Positions 1 through 9,342 are shown, counted from the first letter of the stretch. The stretch is 17,592 nt of DNA from Flavobacteriales bacterium (GCA_027047735.1 JALTUD010000318.1:1-17592); one strand, 5' to 3'. Numbers and translations are program-made. The notes: generated from the letters alone by a model not told the origin.

Positions 1-2245
1 TAGGTTTGGAACTGATTTTTAAAAACAAATTACGGATAGGTTGATAATAGAATTTCTTATTTCTTTTTCCGCCTTTTTGGTCAGGTAACCCATCGGTGTG
101 CATGTATAAAATATCACCCGCTTTAACCTCAATTGTATGTTGTTTAATATGTATTTGATCTTTAAAACCGATACTTTCTTTAGAACCTTTGTATTCGATT
201 AAGGCACTTCCACGGACAATGTATAAGCTAGAGTGCGTGCCTGCAAATAAGACTTCTTGTTTTTTTGTGTTATAACAAACTAATCCCAAATCCATACTAT
301 CCATAACTTTAGCGTTAACAGAACCTCCTAATCGTATTTTAATTCTCAAGTGTAGTTCTTGTAATATTTCTGCGGGCGTATAAAAATCATCTTGTAGGAT
401 TTCATTTAATAGATTATTACCTATAATCGTCATAAAAGCACCCGGCACACCGTGTCCTGTACAATCGACCACGGCTAAGTATTTTCGGTCTTGTTTTTCG
501 TAAAACCAATAAAAATCACCACTAACAATATCTTTGGGGTTGAGTAAAGCGAAGTGTTCGTTCCAAACTTCCTTCATGGTTTGGTGAGAAGGAAGAACAG
601 CTTGTTGAATCCTTTTAGCGTAGTTAAAGCTATCGGTAATTTGATTGTTTTTGGTTTCCAACAAATCTTTTTGTTTTAGTAAGATAACCTCAGAACGTTT
701 TACCGTACTAACATTTGTGTCAATAAATACAATTCGGTTAACTTCTCCTTTTTGATCGAGAATTGGTGTAAGGGTTGTTTGTACCCAAAGCACAGAACCA
801 CTTTTTTTAAAATGTTTACTCGTATAAAAGTCCGATTTTTTAGTTTTTATGCACTCATCAATTACGGTGTTAATTCCCTGATAATTACTAAATGTTCTTA
901 TATCTTTTCCAATTCTGTCTTGCACTTCTTTAGGAGTAAGTTCGTACATGTCACAAGCACCTTCATTAATCCATTCTATGCGACCGTTTTTATCGGTAAT
1001 AACCACGGTACTATCAATCTCTTTTGCAACAATAGAAAGTTTTTCCAATTCCTCGTTTTGAGATTTTAACAATTTATTTTTCTTTCTGTTTTTAAAATAA
1101 AAATAGATAACTGTCCAAGTGAAAATAGTACCCAAAATAAAAATGATTAGCATAATCATTTTTTGGCTTTTTTGATTGTCAAGTTCAGCTTGTCTCAGCA
1201 AAAGTTCTTTACTTTTTTTCTCGGAGTTATATTTCATCTCCAATTCTAATATTTGCTGTTGTTTCTTCTCGTCGTTTATGCTGTCTTTATAGGCTTGAGC
1301 AGTTTTGTAATCTTCATAAGCCAGTTTATATAATCCGCCGGCTTCATCAATTTCCGATTTAAGTAAAAAATACTGTTGCAAAGGACCATAACCTCCAATT
1401 TTACGAGCATAAACCAGAAGAGAATCGGCATAGGTGTTAGCTTGTTCAATGTTGTTGTATTTAATGGCGTTTTTGGTTGCACCTTTAAAATAATCAATAT
1501 CCATATTTAAGGAATTCATTTCATATCTCAATGTATCCATTTTTTGATACCATTGCAGGGTTGAATCATTGTTATTATACAAGTCATCGTAACATTCAGC
1601 TAATCCGGATAGGGTATAAAATAATCCTTGGTTTCTCAAGTGGTATTTTTGGTAAGTTTTTAGTGCTTTTTTATAATCTTTGATAGCATCTTTACAATTG
1701 TCATTGCTTGCTTTAAAAGAAGCAAGAGTTGTTAAAGAAGATAAAATACTTGAAATATCATTTGTTTTCAGTGATAAGTCATAGGCTTGTTGTGCGTAAT
1801 TTTGTCCACTCTGAACATCTCCCATTTCTTGTTTTAGAGCCGCTAAATTGCCTAGTATTATAATCTTAAAAATAGTATCTTTGGTGTTGTCAACATTTTC
1901 TAAAGCTAATAGAGTATATTCAAAGGATTTGTTTAAGTCCCCTTTAAAATTTTCTACAGCTCCTAGATTCAGGTATCCTTTAGTGATTCCTAAGCTGTAG
2001 CCAATAGATTTAGCCAAGTCGATACTTTGGTTTAGAAAATAAATAGTAGAATCGGGATTGGTGTTGAAGTGTTGTCCCGCAATTTTACTAAGTGCATCTA
2101 CTTTTTGCGTATCGTTTGATGTTTTGGACTGAACAATACCCCAAAGACTATCCAAATCCATAGGCCTGATTTGGGCATAGGAACTTCCAATAGACGCGAA
2201 TAAGCCTCCTAAAAAAATAAAGATATAGAGTATGTTTTTTAGCAT
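1..2245 (-). CDS. TPR-PAS-SpoIIE (PP2C-type) membrane sensor phosphatase, C-terminus cut by the window edge
   Basis: The start is the ATG at 2245, which opens a signal peptide (MLKNILYIFIFLGGLFAS, then SSYAQ). About 330 residues of helical TPR-like repeats follow, then a short coiled coil (roughly 330-357), one membrane helix (roughly 360-382, MIMLIIFILGTIFTWTVIYF), a PAS domain (roughly 408-507, with VVITDKNGRIEWIN and VLWVQTTLTPI), a linker with FNYAKRIQQAVLPS, and a SpoIIE/PP2C serine phosphatase domain (roughly 550 onward). Metal-site motifs are visible: SGDFYW, DCTGHGVPGAF and the late HTDGLPDQ. About 748 residues are present and the frame is still open at base 1, but few residues should be missing. 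Known for the family: periplasmic TPRs sense a signal and a cytoplasmic SpoIIE domain dephosphorylates an anti-sigma antagonist or similar partner. No partner gene is visible. It lies 81 nt behind the dipeptidase gene on the same strand, so co-transcription is possible. Confidence 0.9.
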   Translation of the reverse strand, partial: MLKNILYIFIFLGGLFASIGSSYAQIRPMDLDSLWGIVQSKTSNDTQKVDALSKIAGQHFNTNPDSTIYFLNQSIDLAKSIGYSLGITKGYLNLGAVENFKGDLNKSFEYTLLALENVDNTKDTIFKIIILGNLAALKQEMGDVQSGQNYAQQAYDLSLKTNDISSILSSLTTLASFKASNDNCKDAIKDYKKALKTYQKYHLRNQGLFYTLSGLAECYDDLYNNNDSTLQWYQKMDTLRYEMNSLNMDIDYFKGATKNAIKYNNIEQANTYADSLLVYARKIGGYGPLQQYFLLKSEIDEAGGLYKLAYEDYKTAQAYKDSINDEKKQQQILELEMKYNSEKKSKELLLRQAELDNQKSQKMIMLIIFILGTIFTWTVIYFYFKNRKKNKLLKSQNEELEKLSIVAKEIDSTVVITDKNGRIEWINEGACDMYELTPKEVQDRIGKDIRTFSNYQGINTVIDECIKTKKSDFYTSKHFKKSGSVLWVQTTLTPILDQKGEVNRIVFIDTNVSTVKRSEVILLKQKDLLETKNNQITDSFNYAKRIQQAVLPSHQTMKEVWNEHFALLNPKDIVSGDFYWFYEKQDRKYLAVVDCTGHGVPGAFMTIIGNNLLNEILQDDFYTPAEILQELHLRIKIRLGGSVNAKVMDSMDLGLVCYNTKKQEVLFAGTHSSLYIVRGSALIEYKGSKESIGFKDQIHIKQHTIEVKAGDILYMHTDGLPDQKGGKRNKKFYYQPIRNLFLKISSKP

Positions 2246-2326
2246 TTACTGAAATTGAGAAGCTAAAGATAATAAATTCGTTTAGAAATCTATAAAGCTT
2301 TGATGTTTAAAATTTGACAATCACAT

Positions 2327-3076
2327 TTATTCAATAATTTGATATTTTTGGTAGGCTTCTTTTCTGGAGCATGAATTAAAGTGCCACCATTCACTTTGAA
2401 TGTTAAAAAAGCCACTTTTTGTCATTACTTTTCGTAGTAATTTTCGATTGTTGATTTGTTGTTGTGTCAATATATCTTTTTCTAAAAGAAATTGTTCTTT
2501 TATTGGCCATGCTTCGATACCTATATAATCGTATGGAGTTCCCATATCTAGTGGTTTTTGATTGGTTTTGTCCCAAATAGTTAAGTCCACTGCAGCTCCG
2601 AAATTATGCAACGAACCTCTTTTGGGGTTGGAAACAAATCTCGATTTTTCGTAGAGCGGCATATCCAAAGCATCCCACATTTTTTGTTGTACACTTCGCG
2701 GTCGAAGACCATCGTAAACCAGTAGCGAAAGCGTTGAATCGATATGTTGAAGTTCCTTTTGAGCGGTCGCTAATTTTTCGGCAACATCAGGTTGCAGGTA
2801 ACATTTATTTAAGCAACCGTAAAGATCTTGATGCATAAAATTGTTGGTGTCCGAATATTTGATTTCAACTTTTATTGTTGAATCTACCGTTAGGATATCC
2901 ACAAGTCCTTTTTGGGGTAAAATAACATCCCATTTGCAAGGGAGTTGAATTGCGGTAGAGTCCGGTTTTACTGTTTGAAAACTAATAATGGATTTCGGAG
3001 AATAGTTAGGTGTTGAAGTCTGCGTACAGGAGGTGAAAATGATAAGTAACAAAGCGAAAATTTGAACATTTCTCAA
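2327..3076 (-). CDS. D-alanyl-D-alanine dipeptidase, VanX/DdpX-like (peptidase M15D), lipoprotein
   Basis: This is a zinc D,D-dipeptidase that would hydrolyse D-Ala-D-Ala in the cell envelope. The M15 signatures are clear: SLHNFGAAVD (zinc His and Asp, about residues 155-164), the GLRP substrate motif, and SEWWHF near the C-terminus (catalytic Glu and third zinc ligand). I choose the TTG at 3076 as start because it gives MRNVQIFALLLIIFTSC, a short lipoprotein signal ending in the lipobox Cys, and a 249-residue protein of normal family length. The frame stays open to an ATG at 3286, but the extra 70 residues translate the hairpin repeat at 3090-3240 and do not look like protein. The repeat therefore lies in the 5' leader, ending 13 nt before the TTG. 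Outer-surface or periplasmic location is inferred. A role in recycling rather than glycopeptide resistance is likely, because no vanH or vanA neighbour is seen. Confidence 0.87.
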   Translation of the reverse strand: MRNVQIFALLLIIFTSCTQTSTPNYSPKSIISFQTVKPDSTAIQLPCKWDVILPQKGLVDILTVDSTIKVEIKYSDTNNFMHQDLYGCLNKCYLQPDVAEKLATAQKELQHIDSTLSLLVYDGLRPRSVQQKMWDALDMPLYEKSRFVSNPKRGSLHNFGAAVDLTIWDKTNQKPLDMGTPYDYIGIEAWPIKEQFLLEKDILTQQQINNRKLLRKVMTKSGFFNIQSEWWHFNSCSRKEAYQKYQIIE

Positions 3077-3089
3077 TCTCGAATGATAC

Positions 3090-3240
3090 GCGTTAGGGAT
3101 TGAACGGCGTGTTTGAGCTCTTTTGTTGCTTGCTTGCTGTTTGCAAGCAACAAAAAGCGAGTAGTGAAAGCCTGCCCCGACAAGAGTAAAAAACGCAATT
3201 CCGATAGGATTGTGTTTTGTATTCTTGTCGGGGAACGCCC
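3090..3240 (-). repeat. Composite two-hairpin interspersed repeat, copy 1 (variant subtype)
   Basis: Read on the minus strand it starts GGGCGTTCCCC and ends CAATCCCTAACGC, the same ends as the copies at 3332 and 9343. Hairpin I has arms CCCCGACAAGA and TCTTGTCGGGG. Hairpin II pairs TTTTTGTTGCTTGC with GCAAGCAACAAAA. The linker (AGGCTTTCACTACTCGC) and right flank (GAGCTCAAACACGCCGTTCAATC) differ from the other two copies, so this is a second subtype. It sits in the leader of the dipeptidase gene. No coding potential. Confidence 0.85.
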
Positions 3241-3331
3241 TAATTAATAAGTTATGGATAAAAGATAAAATCAATGTTCTTTGCACGAGGGTAAAAGTAT
3301 AAAAAAATGATGAGAAGTTGAATGAGCTTTT

Positions 3332-3471
3332 GGGCGTTCCCTCTTTTTACACAAACAACATACCGCTGTCGCTCAACGTTGTTTTTGCAAAAAGAGGTCG
3401 GGCTATCCACTATATCTTTTGCCTGCCATAAAGGCAAGCAGGCAAAAGGATGCCGTTTCTATCCCTAACGC
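3332..3471 (+). repeat. Composite two-hairpin interspersed repeat, copy 2
   Basis: It begins GGGCGTTCCC, carries hairpin I (CTCTTTTT... with ...AAAAAGAG, and inner ACAAAC with GTTGTTTTTG), then the constant linker GTCGGGCTATCCACTATATC, hairpin II (TTTTGCCTGC with GCAGGCAAAA), and the constant end GGATGCCGTT-T/C-CTATCCCTAACGC. The linker and end match the copy at 9343 almost exactly, while the hairpin arms differ in sequence but keep pairing. It lies 144 nt upstream of guaB. Confidence 0.9.
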
Positions 3472-3556
3472 AAGTGTAAAATTGATTGAAGATAGCATTC
3501 AAATTGTTAAAAAAATAAAAAGGTAAAATAAAAAGGAGCAATTTCTAAAAGAATAG

Positions 3557-3587
3557 TTAGCGGTTAAACAACTTCTTAGTACATTTG
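3557..3587 (+). promoter_or_regulatory. Bacteroidota-type promoter of guaB
   Basis: A -7 element TACATTTG (3580-3587) matches TAnnTTTG. TTAG (3557-3560), 19 nt upstream, is a weak -33 element. The element lies 28 nt before the guaB ATG, leaving a short leader. Confidence 0.65.
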
Positions 3588-3615
3588 CAGGAATTTAAAA
3601 TTCAAATCTTTAGCT

Positions 3616-5082
3616 ATGTTATCAAGTAAATTTATTGGCGAAGGGCTTACTTACGACGATGTTTTGTTAGTTCCCGCTTATTCGGAAGTCTTACCGAGAG
3701 AAGTGAATCTATCATCGCAATTTACACGAAATATCCGATTAAATACGCCGATTATTTCCGCGGCAATGGATACTGTAACAGAAAGTGCTTTGGCTATATC
3801 CATAGCTCAACAAGGAGGAATAGGAGTGGTGCATAAAAATATGACCATAGAACAGCAAGCTAACGAAGTTCGAAAAGTAAAACGTTCGGAAAGCGGTTTA
3901 ATTTTAGATCCTATTACCGTAACGATAGATAAAAAAGTAAGTGATGTATTGCGTTTAATGCGTGATAACAAAATCGGAGGAATTCCGGTAGTGGATGAGC
4001 AAGAAAAACTTGTCGGAATCATTACCAACAGGGATTTACGTTTTGTAAAAGACCAAACAAAATCGGTTGAAAAAGTAATGACTAAACAACCTTTGATTGT
4101 AGCTAAAGGCAGGGTGAGTTTGAGTGATGCCGAACAAATACTTCAAGAACATAAAATAGAAAAACTACCGGTTGTTGATGACGATAATACGCTAATAGGT
4201 TTAATAACGTTTAGAGATATTATTAAGGTAAAAGAATATCCAAATGCCTGCAAAGATGAATTTGGAAGATTGCGAGTAGCTGCGGCTGTAGGAGTTACCT
4301 TTGACACGCTTGAACGTGTTACAGCCTTAGCAAAAGCAGGTGTAGATGCCGTAGTTATCGATACCGCACACGGACATACAAAAGGAGTAGTGGAAGTACT
4401 GAAAAAAGTGAAAGCATCTTTTCCCGATTTGGATGTTGTGGTTGGAAATATAGCAACACCGGAAGCCGCAAAAGCTTTAGTTGAAGCCGGAGCAGACGCT
4501 GTGAAAGTCGGTATTGGACCCGGGTCTATTTGTACAACAAGGGTTATAGCCGGTGTGGGAGTTCCCCAATTGTCGGCAGTGATGAACGTTGCAGAGGGGC
4601 TAAAAGGAACAGGTGTACCCGTTATAGCTGATGGAGGTATTCGATTTACCGGAGATTTAGTCAAAGCAATAGCTGCGGGTGCCGATACCATTATGATGGG
4701 CTCATTATTTGCCGGTACGGAAGAATCTCCTGGAGAAACAATCATTTTTGAAGGACGTAAGTTCAAGTCATACCGTGGAATGGGTTCACTTGAAGCGATG
4801 CAAAAAGGCTCAAAAGATCGTTACTTCCAAGATATGGAAGACGATATTAAGAAATTAGTGCCCGAGGGAATTTCGGGACGAGTACCTTACAAAGGAAAAT
4901 TACAAGAAGTAATGTTGCAATTAGTGGGTGGATTAAGAGCCGGTATGGGATATTGTGGAGCGGAAACGATAGAAAAATTGAAAACGGCAAAATTTGTTCG
5001 AATTACCAATTCAGGTATAAAAGAAAGCCATCCGCACGATGTAACCATTACAAGAGAAGCACCGAATTATAATATAAAGTAA
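3616..5082 (+). CDS. guaB: Inosine-5'-monophosphate dehydrogenase
   Basis: Cytosolic enzyme that oxidises IMP to XMP with NAD+, the committed step of GMP synthesis. The 488 residues match the usual family length. An (alpha/beta)8 barrel is interrupted by a CBS pair (about residues 95-205, with [20 protein letters not shown] and [19 protein letters not shown]). The catalytic loop GPGSICTTR places the nucleophilic Cys at residue 306. [11 protein letters not shown] (phosphate binding), [15 protein letters not shown], the flap [10 protein letters not shown] and the C-terminal [10 protein letters not shown] are all present. The ATG at 3616 gives the standard N-terminus ([16 protein letters not shown]). 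It has its own promoter. The next gene, 114 nt downstream, also has its own promoter, so the two are probably separate transcripts or only partly co-transcribed. Nothing looks damaged. Confidence 0.98.
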   Translation: MLSSKFIGEGLTYDDVLLVPAYSEVLPREVNLSSQFTRNIRLNTPIISAAMDTVTESALAISIAQQGGIGVVHKNMTIEQQANEVRKVKRSESGLILDPITVTIDKKVSDVLRLMRDNKIGGIPVVDEQEKLVGIITNRDLRFVKDQTKSVEKVMTKQPLIVAKGRVSLSDAEQILQEHKIEKLPVVDDDNTLIGLITFRDIIKVKEYPNACKDEFGRLRVAAAVGVTFDTLERVTALAKAGVDAVVIDTAHGHTKGVVEVLKKVKASFPDLDVVVGNIATPEAAKALVEAGADAVKVGIGPGSICTTRVIAGVGVPQLSAVMNVAEGLKGTGVPVIADGGIRFTGDLVKAIAAGADTIMMGSLFAGTEESPGETIIFEGRKFKSYRGMGSLEAMQKGSKDRYFQDMEDDIKKLVPEGISGRVPYKGKLQEVMLQLVGGLRAGMGYCGAETIEKLKTAKFVRITNSGIKESHPHDVTITREAPNYNIK

Positions 5083-5148
5083 GACAATAATTTGTAAAAA
5101 GATTAGTTTACAAGAGTTCGGATAACAAAAGTTGATTAATGTTAACGA

Positions 5149-5175
5149 TTGAAGTTTGTGAATTAAGTACATTTG
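5149..5175 (+). promoter_or_regulatory. Promoter of the PPIase/SurA operon
   Basis: TACATTTG at 5168-5175 matches the -7 consensus TAnnTTTG. TTG at 5149-5151 is the -33 element, with a 16 nt spacer. The ATG of the first operon gene is 21 nt beyond the -7 element. Confidence 0.7.
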
Positions 5176-5196
5176 GATTAAAATTATAGCAAAAAG

Positions 5197-7098
5197 ATGA
5201 AAAGAATAATAGTAAGTTTGTTAATGGGTATTTCTGTTTGGGGAACTGTTTCAGCTCAACAAAACGATCCTGTTTTGATGACCATTGATGACGAACAAGT
5301 AACCAAATCGGAGTTTGAACAAATTTTTTGGAAGAATAAAAAAGAAAAAACAGCAACCAAAGATGAACTTGACGAATACATTGAACTTTTCAAGAAATTC
5401 AAATTAAAAGTCAAAGCCGCAGAAGATGCGGGATTGGATACATCGGCTAAATTCAAAAACGAATTGGCAGGATATAAAGCACAATTAGAACGACCTTATT
5501 TGGTGGATACAACCCTCAATGAAGCATTGATAGAAGAGGCTTATTATCGTACGCAGAATGAGGTAAGAGCTAGCCATATTTTGATTAAATTACCTAAAGA
5601 AGCTACGCCAAAAGACACATTGGAGGCTTACAATAAGATAATGAAAATCAAAAAGGATATTGAAAATGGAAAAATAACCTTTGCAGAGGCGGCGGTTAAA
5701 TTTTCGGAAGACCCGTCAGCCAAGCAAAATAAAGGCGATTTGGGGTATTTTACAGCGTTTAGAATGGTTTATCCTTTTGAAAATGCTGCCTACAATACTA
5801 AAGTGGGGGAAATTTCAGAACCTTTTAGAACGCAGTTCGGTTATCATATCGTACGAACAGAAGATTTGAGAAAGGGAAGGGGTAAAGTGAAAGTAGCTCA
5901 TATTATGGTTCGTGTAAAAGAAGATTTACCGGAGGTAGAGAAAGAAAACTTAAAGAAAAAAGCAGAAGAAATTTTTCAAAAATTACAAGAAGGTGCTGAT
6001 TTTGCCGAGTTGGCAAGGGAGTACTCTGATGATAGAAATTCTGCTCGTAAAGGAGGAGAGATAGGGTGGATTAATACAGGCGAGACATTCAAAGAGTTTG
6101 ATGATGCAGCTTTTGGCTTGAAGGAAAATAACCAAATTTCTAAACCGGTAAAAACACCGGTCGGATGGCATATTATCAAACGTTTGGACTACAAGCCGGT
6201 TGGTTCGCTGGAAGAAATGAGAAGTGAACTGAAACATAAAATACAACGGGATGTTCGTTCACAGCAAACACGAGTAAAGTTCATTAACAACCTGAAAAAA
6301 GAATATGGATTTGTAGAGAATAGAGCTTTGCTTTTTGATATTTACAATAAAAAAGACATTAATCCGAATGAAGAGTTGTTTTCTTTCGCAGGTAAATCTT
6401 ATAAAGTGGGGGAATTTATTGAATTTCTTTCACGTGGCAGAAACAAATCAATGTCTTTTGATGAAATCAATAAAATATATGAACAATACGCTGCAAATAA
6501 ATTGATAGCTTACGAAAAGACACAATTAGAAAAAAAATACCCGGAGTTTAAAGCTCTTTTAAAAGAATACAGAGATGGTATTCTGTTGTTTGATATAACC
6601 GACAAAATGGTTTGGAGTAAAGCCGTAAAAGATACGGCAGGATTAGAATTGTATTATGACGCCAATAAAGGTAAATACATGTGGCCGGATAGAGTAGAAG
6701 GAAAGATTTTCTCATCGAATAACAAAAAGATAATTAAAAAAGCATACAAGTTAGCGAAGAAAGGAAAAATAGCAAACGATTCTATTGTGAACTACCTAAA
6801 TCAAAGTTCTCAACTAAACGTAAAATTGGAATCGGGAACGTTTGAAAAAGAAAAACATCCCTACTTGAAAAATCAATCGTGGAAAAAAGGAGTTAACAAA
6901 CCTGTTTTGATTGGAGAAAAATATGTGTTTGTGATTGTCGATAAAGAGTTACCGAAACAACCTAAAAAGTTGTCGGAGGCAAAAGGAATGATTACAGCTG
7001 ATTATCAAGATTACTTGGAAAAAGAATGGTTGAAAGAGTTGGAGAAAAAACATAAAATTGTTGTAAACGAAGAAGTATTATACTCAATCATAAAATAG
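5197..7098 (+). CDS. Periplasmic peptidyl-prolyl cis-trans isomerase with two parvulin (PpiC) domains
   Basis: A folding catalyst and chaperone for exported proteins. The ATG at 5197 opens a signal peptide (MKRIIVSLLMGISVWGTVSAQ). A SurA/PpiD-like helical region follows (about 22-120), then parvulin domain 1 (about 124-225, RASHILIKL ... GDLGYFTAFRMVYPFENAAY ... FGYHIVR), parvulin domain 2 (about 232-332, KVAHIMVRV ... GGEIGWINTGETFKEFDDAAF ... VGWHIIKR), and a roughly 300-residue Lys-rich C-terminal region that I do not recognise. The 633 residues fit flavobacterial homologues of this type. It is first in a three-gene operon; its TAG stop overlaps the probable start of the next gene. Both parvulin domains keep the conserved His and the Gly-rich core, so both may be active. 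Confidence 0.93.
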   Translation: MKRIIVSLLMGISVWGTVSAQQNDPVLMTIDDEQVTKSEFEQIFWKNKKEKTATKDELDEYIELFKKFKLKVKAAEDAGLDTSAKFKNELAGYKAQLERPYLVDTTLNEALIEEAYYRTQNEVRASHILIKLPKEATPKDTLEAYNKIMKIKKDIENGKITFAEAAVKFSEDPSAKQNKGDLGYFTAFRMVYPFENAAYNTKVGEISEPFRTQFGYHIVRTEDLRKGRGKVKVAHIMVRVKEDLPEVEKENLKKKAEEIFQKLQEGADFAELAREYSDDRNSARKGGEIGWINTGETFKEFDDAAFGLKENNQISKPVKTPVGWHIIKRLDYKPVGSLEEMRSELKHKIQRDVRSQQTRVKFINNLKKEYGFVENRALLFDIYNKKDINPNEELFSFAGKSYKVGEFIEFLSRGRNKSMSFDEINKIYEQYAANKLIAYEKTQLEKKYPEFKALLKEYRDGILLFDITDKMVWSKAVKDTAGLELYYDANKGKYMWPDRVEGKIFSSNNKKIIKKAYKLAKKGKIANDSIVNYLNQSSQLNVKLESGTFEKEKHPYLKNQSWKKGVNKPVLIGEKYVFVIVDKELPKQPKKLSEAKGMITADYQDYLEKEWLKELEKKHKIVVNEEVLYSIIK

Positions 7099-7985
7099 CA
7101 AATCAGTATTTTGTCGTTATCGGACTATTGGTCTTTTTGCTCATCTCTTGCAACGAAGACGCAAAGAGAGTACCCGAAAATGCAATAGCCCGTGTAGGAG
7201 AAGATTACTTAACGAAAGAACAAATACTCAGGGAAATGCCTGTTGGGCTATCCTCTGAAGATAGTGCAGTTTTTACCGAGCAATTTATCCAAAAATGGAT
7301 AAAAGAAGAAGTAATCGTTCAAAAGGCAGAGGAGGTGCTTCCTGAGGAAAATAAAAATGTAACCGAACGTTTGGAAGCCTACAAAAAGTCTTTGCTTATG
7401 TATGCTTATGAACAAGCCTATCTGGTTGATAGATTGGATACTACGGTTTCCGAAATAGAAATCGCTACATATTATGAAAACCACAAAGAAGATTTTTTGT
7501 TGAAAGGTTTTATCATCAAAGGTTATTACGGAATCTTTAAAGATAGCTTGGATGTAGAACCGGTAAAAGAATGGTATTTATTAAAACATACACCGGAAGA
7601 TTATGTCAAATTACTGGGATTTTCGGAGCTAAATGCCGTAGATTATCATTTAGATACGCTAAACTGGATGTACTTTGATGAGATAATGGATAAAATACCT
7701 TTGGAAAATAACATTCACAAAAGTTCGTTTATCAAACACAAAAGAAAAATATACTTTGAAGAAGGTGGTTTTGTCTATTTCCTTAACGTATTGGATTACA
7801 AATTGGAAGATGAACTATCGCCCATCGAGTTTGAAAAGGATAAAATAAAAGCGATAATCATCAATAAAAGAACAAAAAAAATAAGAACGGAACTAGCAGA
7901 AAACCTTTATAACGATGCTCTAAAAAGCAAGAATGTTGAGGTGTTGATTAAAGAACCCGTTCACAAACAAAAGACGAAAGAATGA
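7095..7985 (+). CDS. SurA-N-like lipoprotein of the PPIase operon; start codon uncertain (probable non-ATG)
   Basis: The body (ENAIARVGEDYLTKEQI, then EQFIQKWIKEEVIVQKAEE) resembles the N-terminal chaperone module of SurA/PpiC proteins, but I see no parvulin signature in the rest. It is probably a non-catalytic periplasmic chaperone subunit. The lipobox LLISC is plain. The first conventional start is TTG at 7128, but that leaves only eight residues before the Cys, too few for a signal peptide. Upstream the frame is open back to a stop at 7053 and reads ANQYFVVIGLLVFLLISC, an ideal lipoprotein signal, with no ATG, GTG or TTG. I place the start at ATA 7095, overlapping the TAG stop of the previous gene. 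ATA 7080 or ATT 7077 are alternatives. The 3' end overlaps surA as ATGA. Confidence 0.8.
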   Translation: MANQYFVVIGLLVFLLISCNEDAKRVPENAIARVGEDYLTKEQILREMPVGLSSEDSAVFTEQFIQKWIKEEVIVQKAEEVLPEENKNVTERLEAYKKSLLMYAYEQAYLVDRLDTTVSEIEIATYYENHKEDFLLKGFIIKGYYGIFKDSLDVEPVKEWYLLKHTPEDYVKLLGFSELNAVDYHLDTLNWMYFDEIMDKIPLENNIHKSSFIKHKRKIYFEEGGFVYFLNVLDYKLEDELSPIEFEKDKIKAIIINKRTKKIRTELAENLYNDALKSKNVEVLIKEPVHKQKTKE

Positions 7986-9322
7986 AATTAACAAGCCTGT
8001 TTACTCTATTAATCGTATTGTCAGCTTACAATATTACTGCACAAAAAATAATTGATAAGGTAGTAGCGGTAGTCGGCGATAAACCCGTTTTATATTCCGA
8101 AATTGAAGGGCAAAAGTTACAAGCCAAACAACAAGGAATTGACGTAAGCAAAGATGATGAGGTTTTAATATTGGAAGACCTTATGTTTCAAGGTTTATTG
8201 TTGCACCAAGCACAAATTGACAGTATCGAAATAAAACCTGCACAAGTCAATGCCGAGTTAGAACAACGAATACAATATTTTGCCGCACAAATCGGTGGAA
8301 TAGCAGAACTTGAAAAGTTCTACGGAAAATCAATAGAAGAAATCAAAGATGAATTTTATGAGCAAATAGAAAACAGACTCAAAACACAACAAATGGAAGC
8401 TAAAATCACAGAAGATGTAAAGGTTTCCCCTAAGGAAGTGCGTACTTTTTTTAATAAAATTCCCAAGGACAGTATCCCCGAAATCAATAGTCAAGTATCC
8501 GTGGCTCAATTGGTCATTCGTCCCGAAGTTACCTACGAGGAAAAACGAAAAATACGAGAAGAGTTAAGTAAAATACGAGGTAAAATTTTAACGGGAGAAT
8601 TAACCTTTAACGTAGCTGCCGAATTTTATTCTGAAGACCCCGGTTCAAAGAAAAAAGGGGGCGACTTCGGTTGGGTAACTCGAGGAACATTTGTTCCTGA
8701 ATTTGACGCCGTAGCCTTCAAAGTTCCCATTGACGAGGTGTCTGAAATTTTTGAAACCCAATACGGGTACCATATTACCGTTATAGAAGAACGCAGAGGA
8801 GAGCAATTCAAAGGGCGTCATATTTTGTTGAGTTTCAAACCAGATGACAAACAATTGCTTTTAGCAAAAAATAAGTTAGACTCCATCAAAACAGAAATCG
8901 AAAAAGGAAATCTAACTTGGGAAGATGCCGTCTTAAAATACAGCAACGACGACCAGACCAAAGGAACAAGAGGAGTAATCTACAATGAACAAACCGGTAG
9001 TAGCTATTGGGATATGCGAGAACTCGATCCTCAAATATTCTCAGCCATAAAAGATTTGGAAACAGGAGAAATATCCAAACCTCAATTAATCCAAACCCGC
9101 GACGGAATGGCATATCGAATCATTAAGTTAGTCGATAGAACCAAACCGCATAAAGCCAATTTAAAAGACGATTATCGTTTGATTCAAACCTTCGCCCTCA
9201 AACAAAAAAAGCAGGAAACTATAAAAAAATGGGTAAACAAAAAGGCGAAAGACGTTTACGTACGCATTGACGATGAATACAAAAACGGAAATTTCACTTA
9301 TGATTGGTTAGGTCAAAATTAA
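7982..9322 (+). CDS. surA: SurA-type periplasmic chaperone / peptidyl-prolyl isomerase
   Basis: Outer-membrane protein chaperone of the periplasm. The 446 residues start with a signal peptide (MKLTSLFTLLIVLSAYNITAQ). The SurA N-terminal domain follows (KIIDKVVAVVGDKPVLYSEIE, about 22-150). Parvulin domain 1 (about 172-268) carries KKKGGDFGWVTRGTFVPEFD and YGYHITVIEER. Parvulin domain 2 (about 275-380) starts GRHILLSF and is more divergent, with WDMRELDPQIFSAI. The closing segment (NLKDDYRLIQTFALKQKK) corresponds to the helix that packs on the N-domain. The ATG at 7982 overlaps the TGA of the preceding gene (ATGA), so translation is probably coupled. This is the last gene of the operon; a hairpin-rich repeat begins 20 nt after the stop. 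Confidence 0.93.
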   Translation: MKLTSLFTLLIVLSAYNITAQKIIDKVVAVVGDKPVLYSEIEGQKLQAKQQGIDVSKDDEVLILEDLMFQGLLLHQAQIDSIEIKPAQVNAELEQRIQYFAAQIGGIAELEKFYGKSIEEIKDEFYEQIENRLKTQQMEAKITEDVKVSPKEVRTFFNKIPKDSIPEINSQVSVAQLVIRPEVTYEEKRKIREELSKIRGKILTGELTFNVAAEFYSEDPGSKKKGGDFGWVTRGTFVPEFDAVAFKVPIDEVSEIFETQYGYHITVIEERRGEQFKGRHILLSFKPDDKQLLLAKNKLDSIKTEIEKGNLTWEDAVLKYSNDDQTKGTRGVIYNEQTGSSYWDMRELDPQIFSAIKDLETGEISKPQLIQTRDGMAYRIIKLVDRTKPHKANLKDDYRLIQTFALKQKKQETIKKWVNKKAKDVYVRIDDEYKNGNFTYDWLGQN

Positions 9323-9342
9323 TTTTAAATACTGAATGATTT

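Noticed and set aside
752..1497. Frames on the plus strand (752-1069) and in another minus frame (1276-1497)
   Set aside because: Both lie inside the continuous TPR-PAS-SpoIIE frame, which has recognisable domains throughout.
2246..2326. Separate promoter for the SpoIIE-type gene
   Set aside because: The best candidate on the minus strand (TATCTTTA at 2271-2264) lacks the final G of the -7 consensus and has no -33 partner, so it was not listed.
3252..3437. A 61-codon minus-strand frame between dipeptidase and guaB
   Set aside because: It translates the composite repeat and its flanks; no protein-like pattern.
4143..4766. A 207-codon minus-strand frame inside guaB
   Set aside because: It lies fully within a certain IMP dehydrogenase frame, has no promoter or family resemblance, and looks like a compositional shadow.
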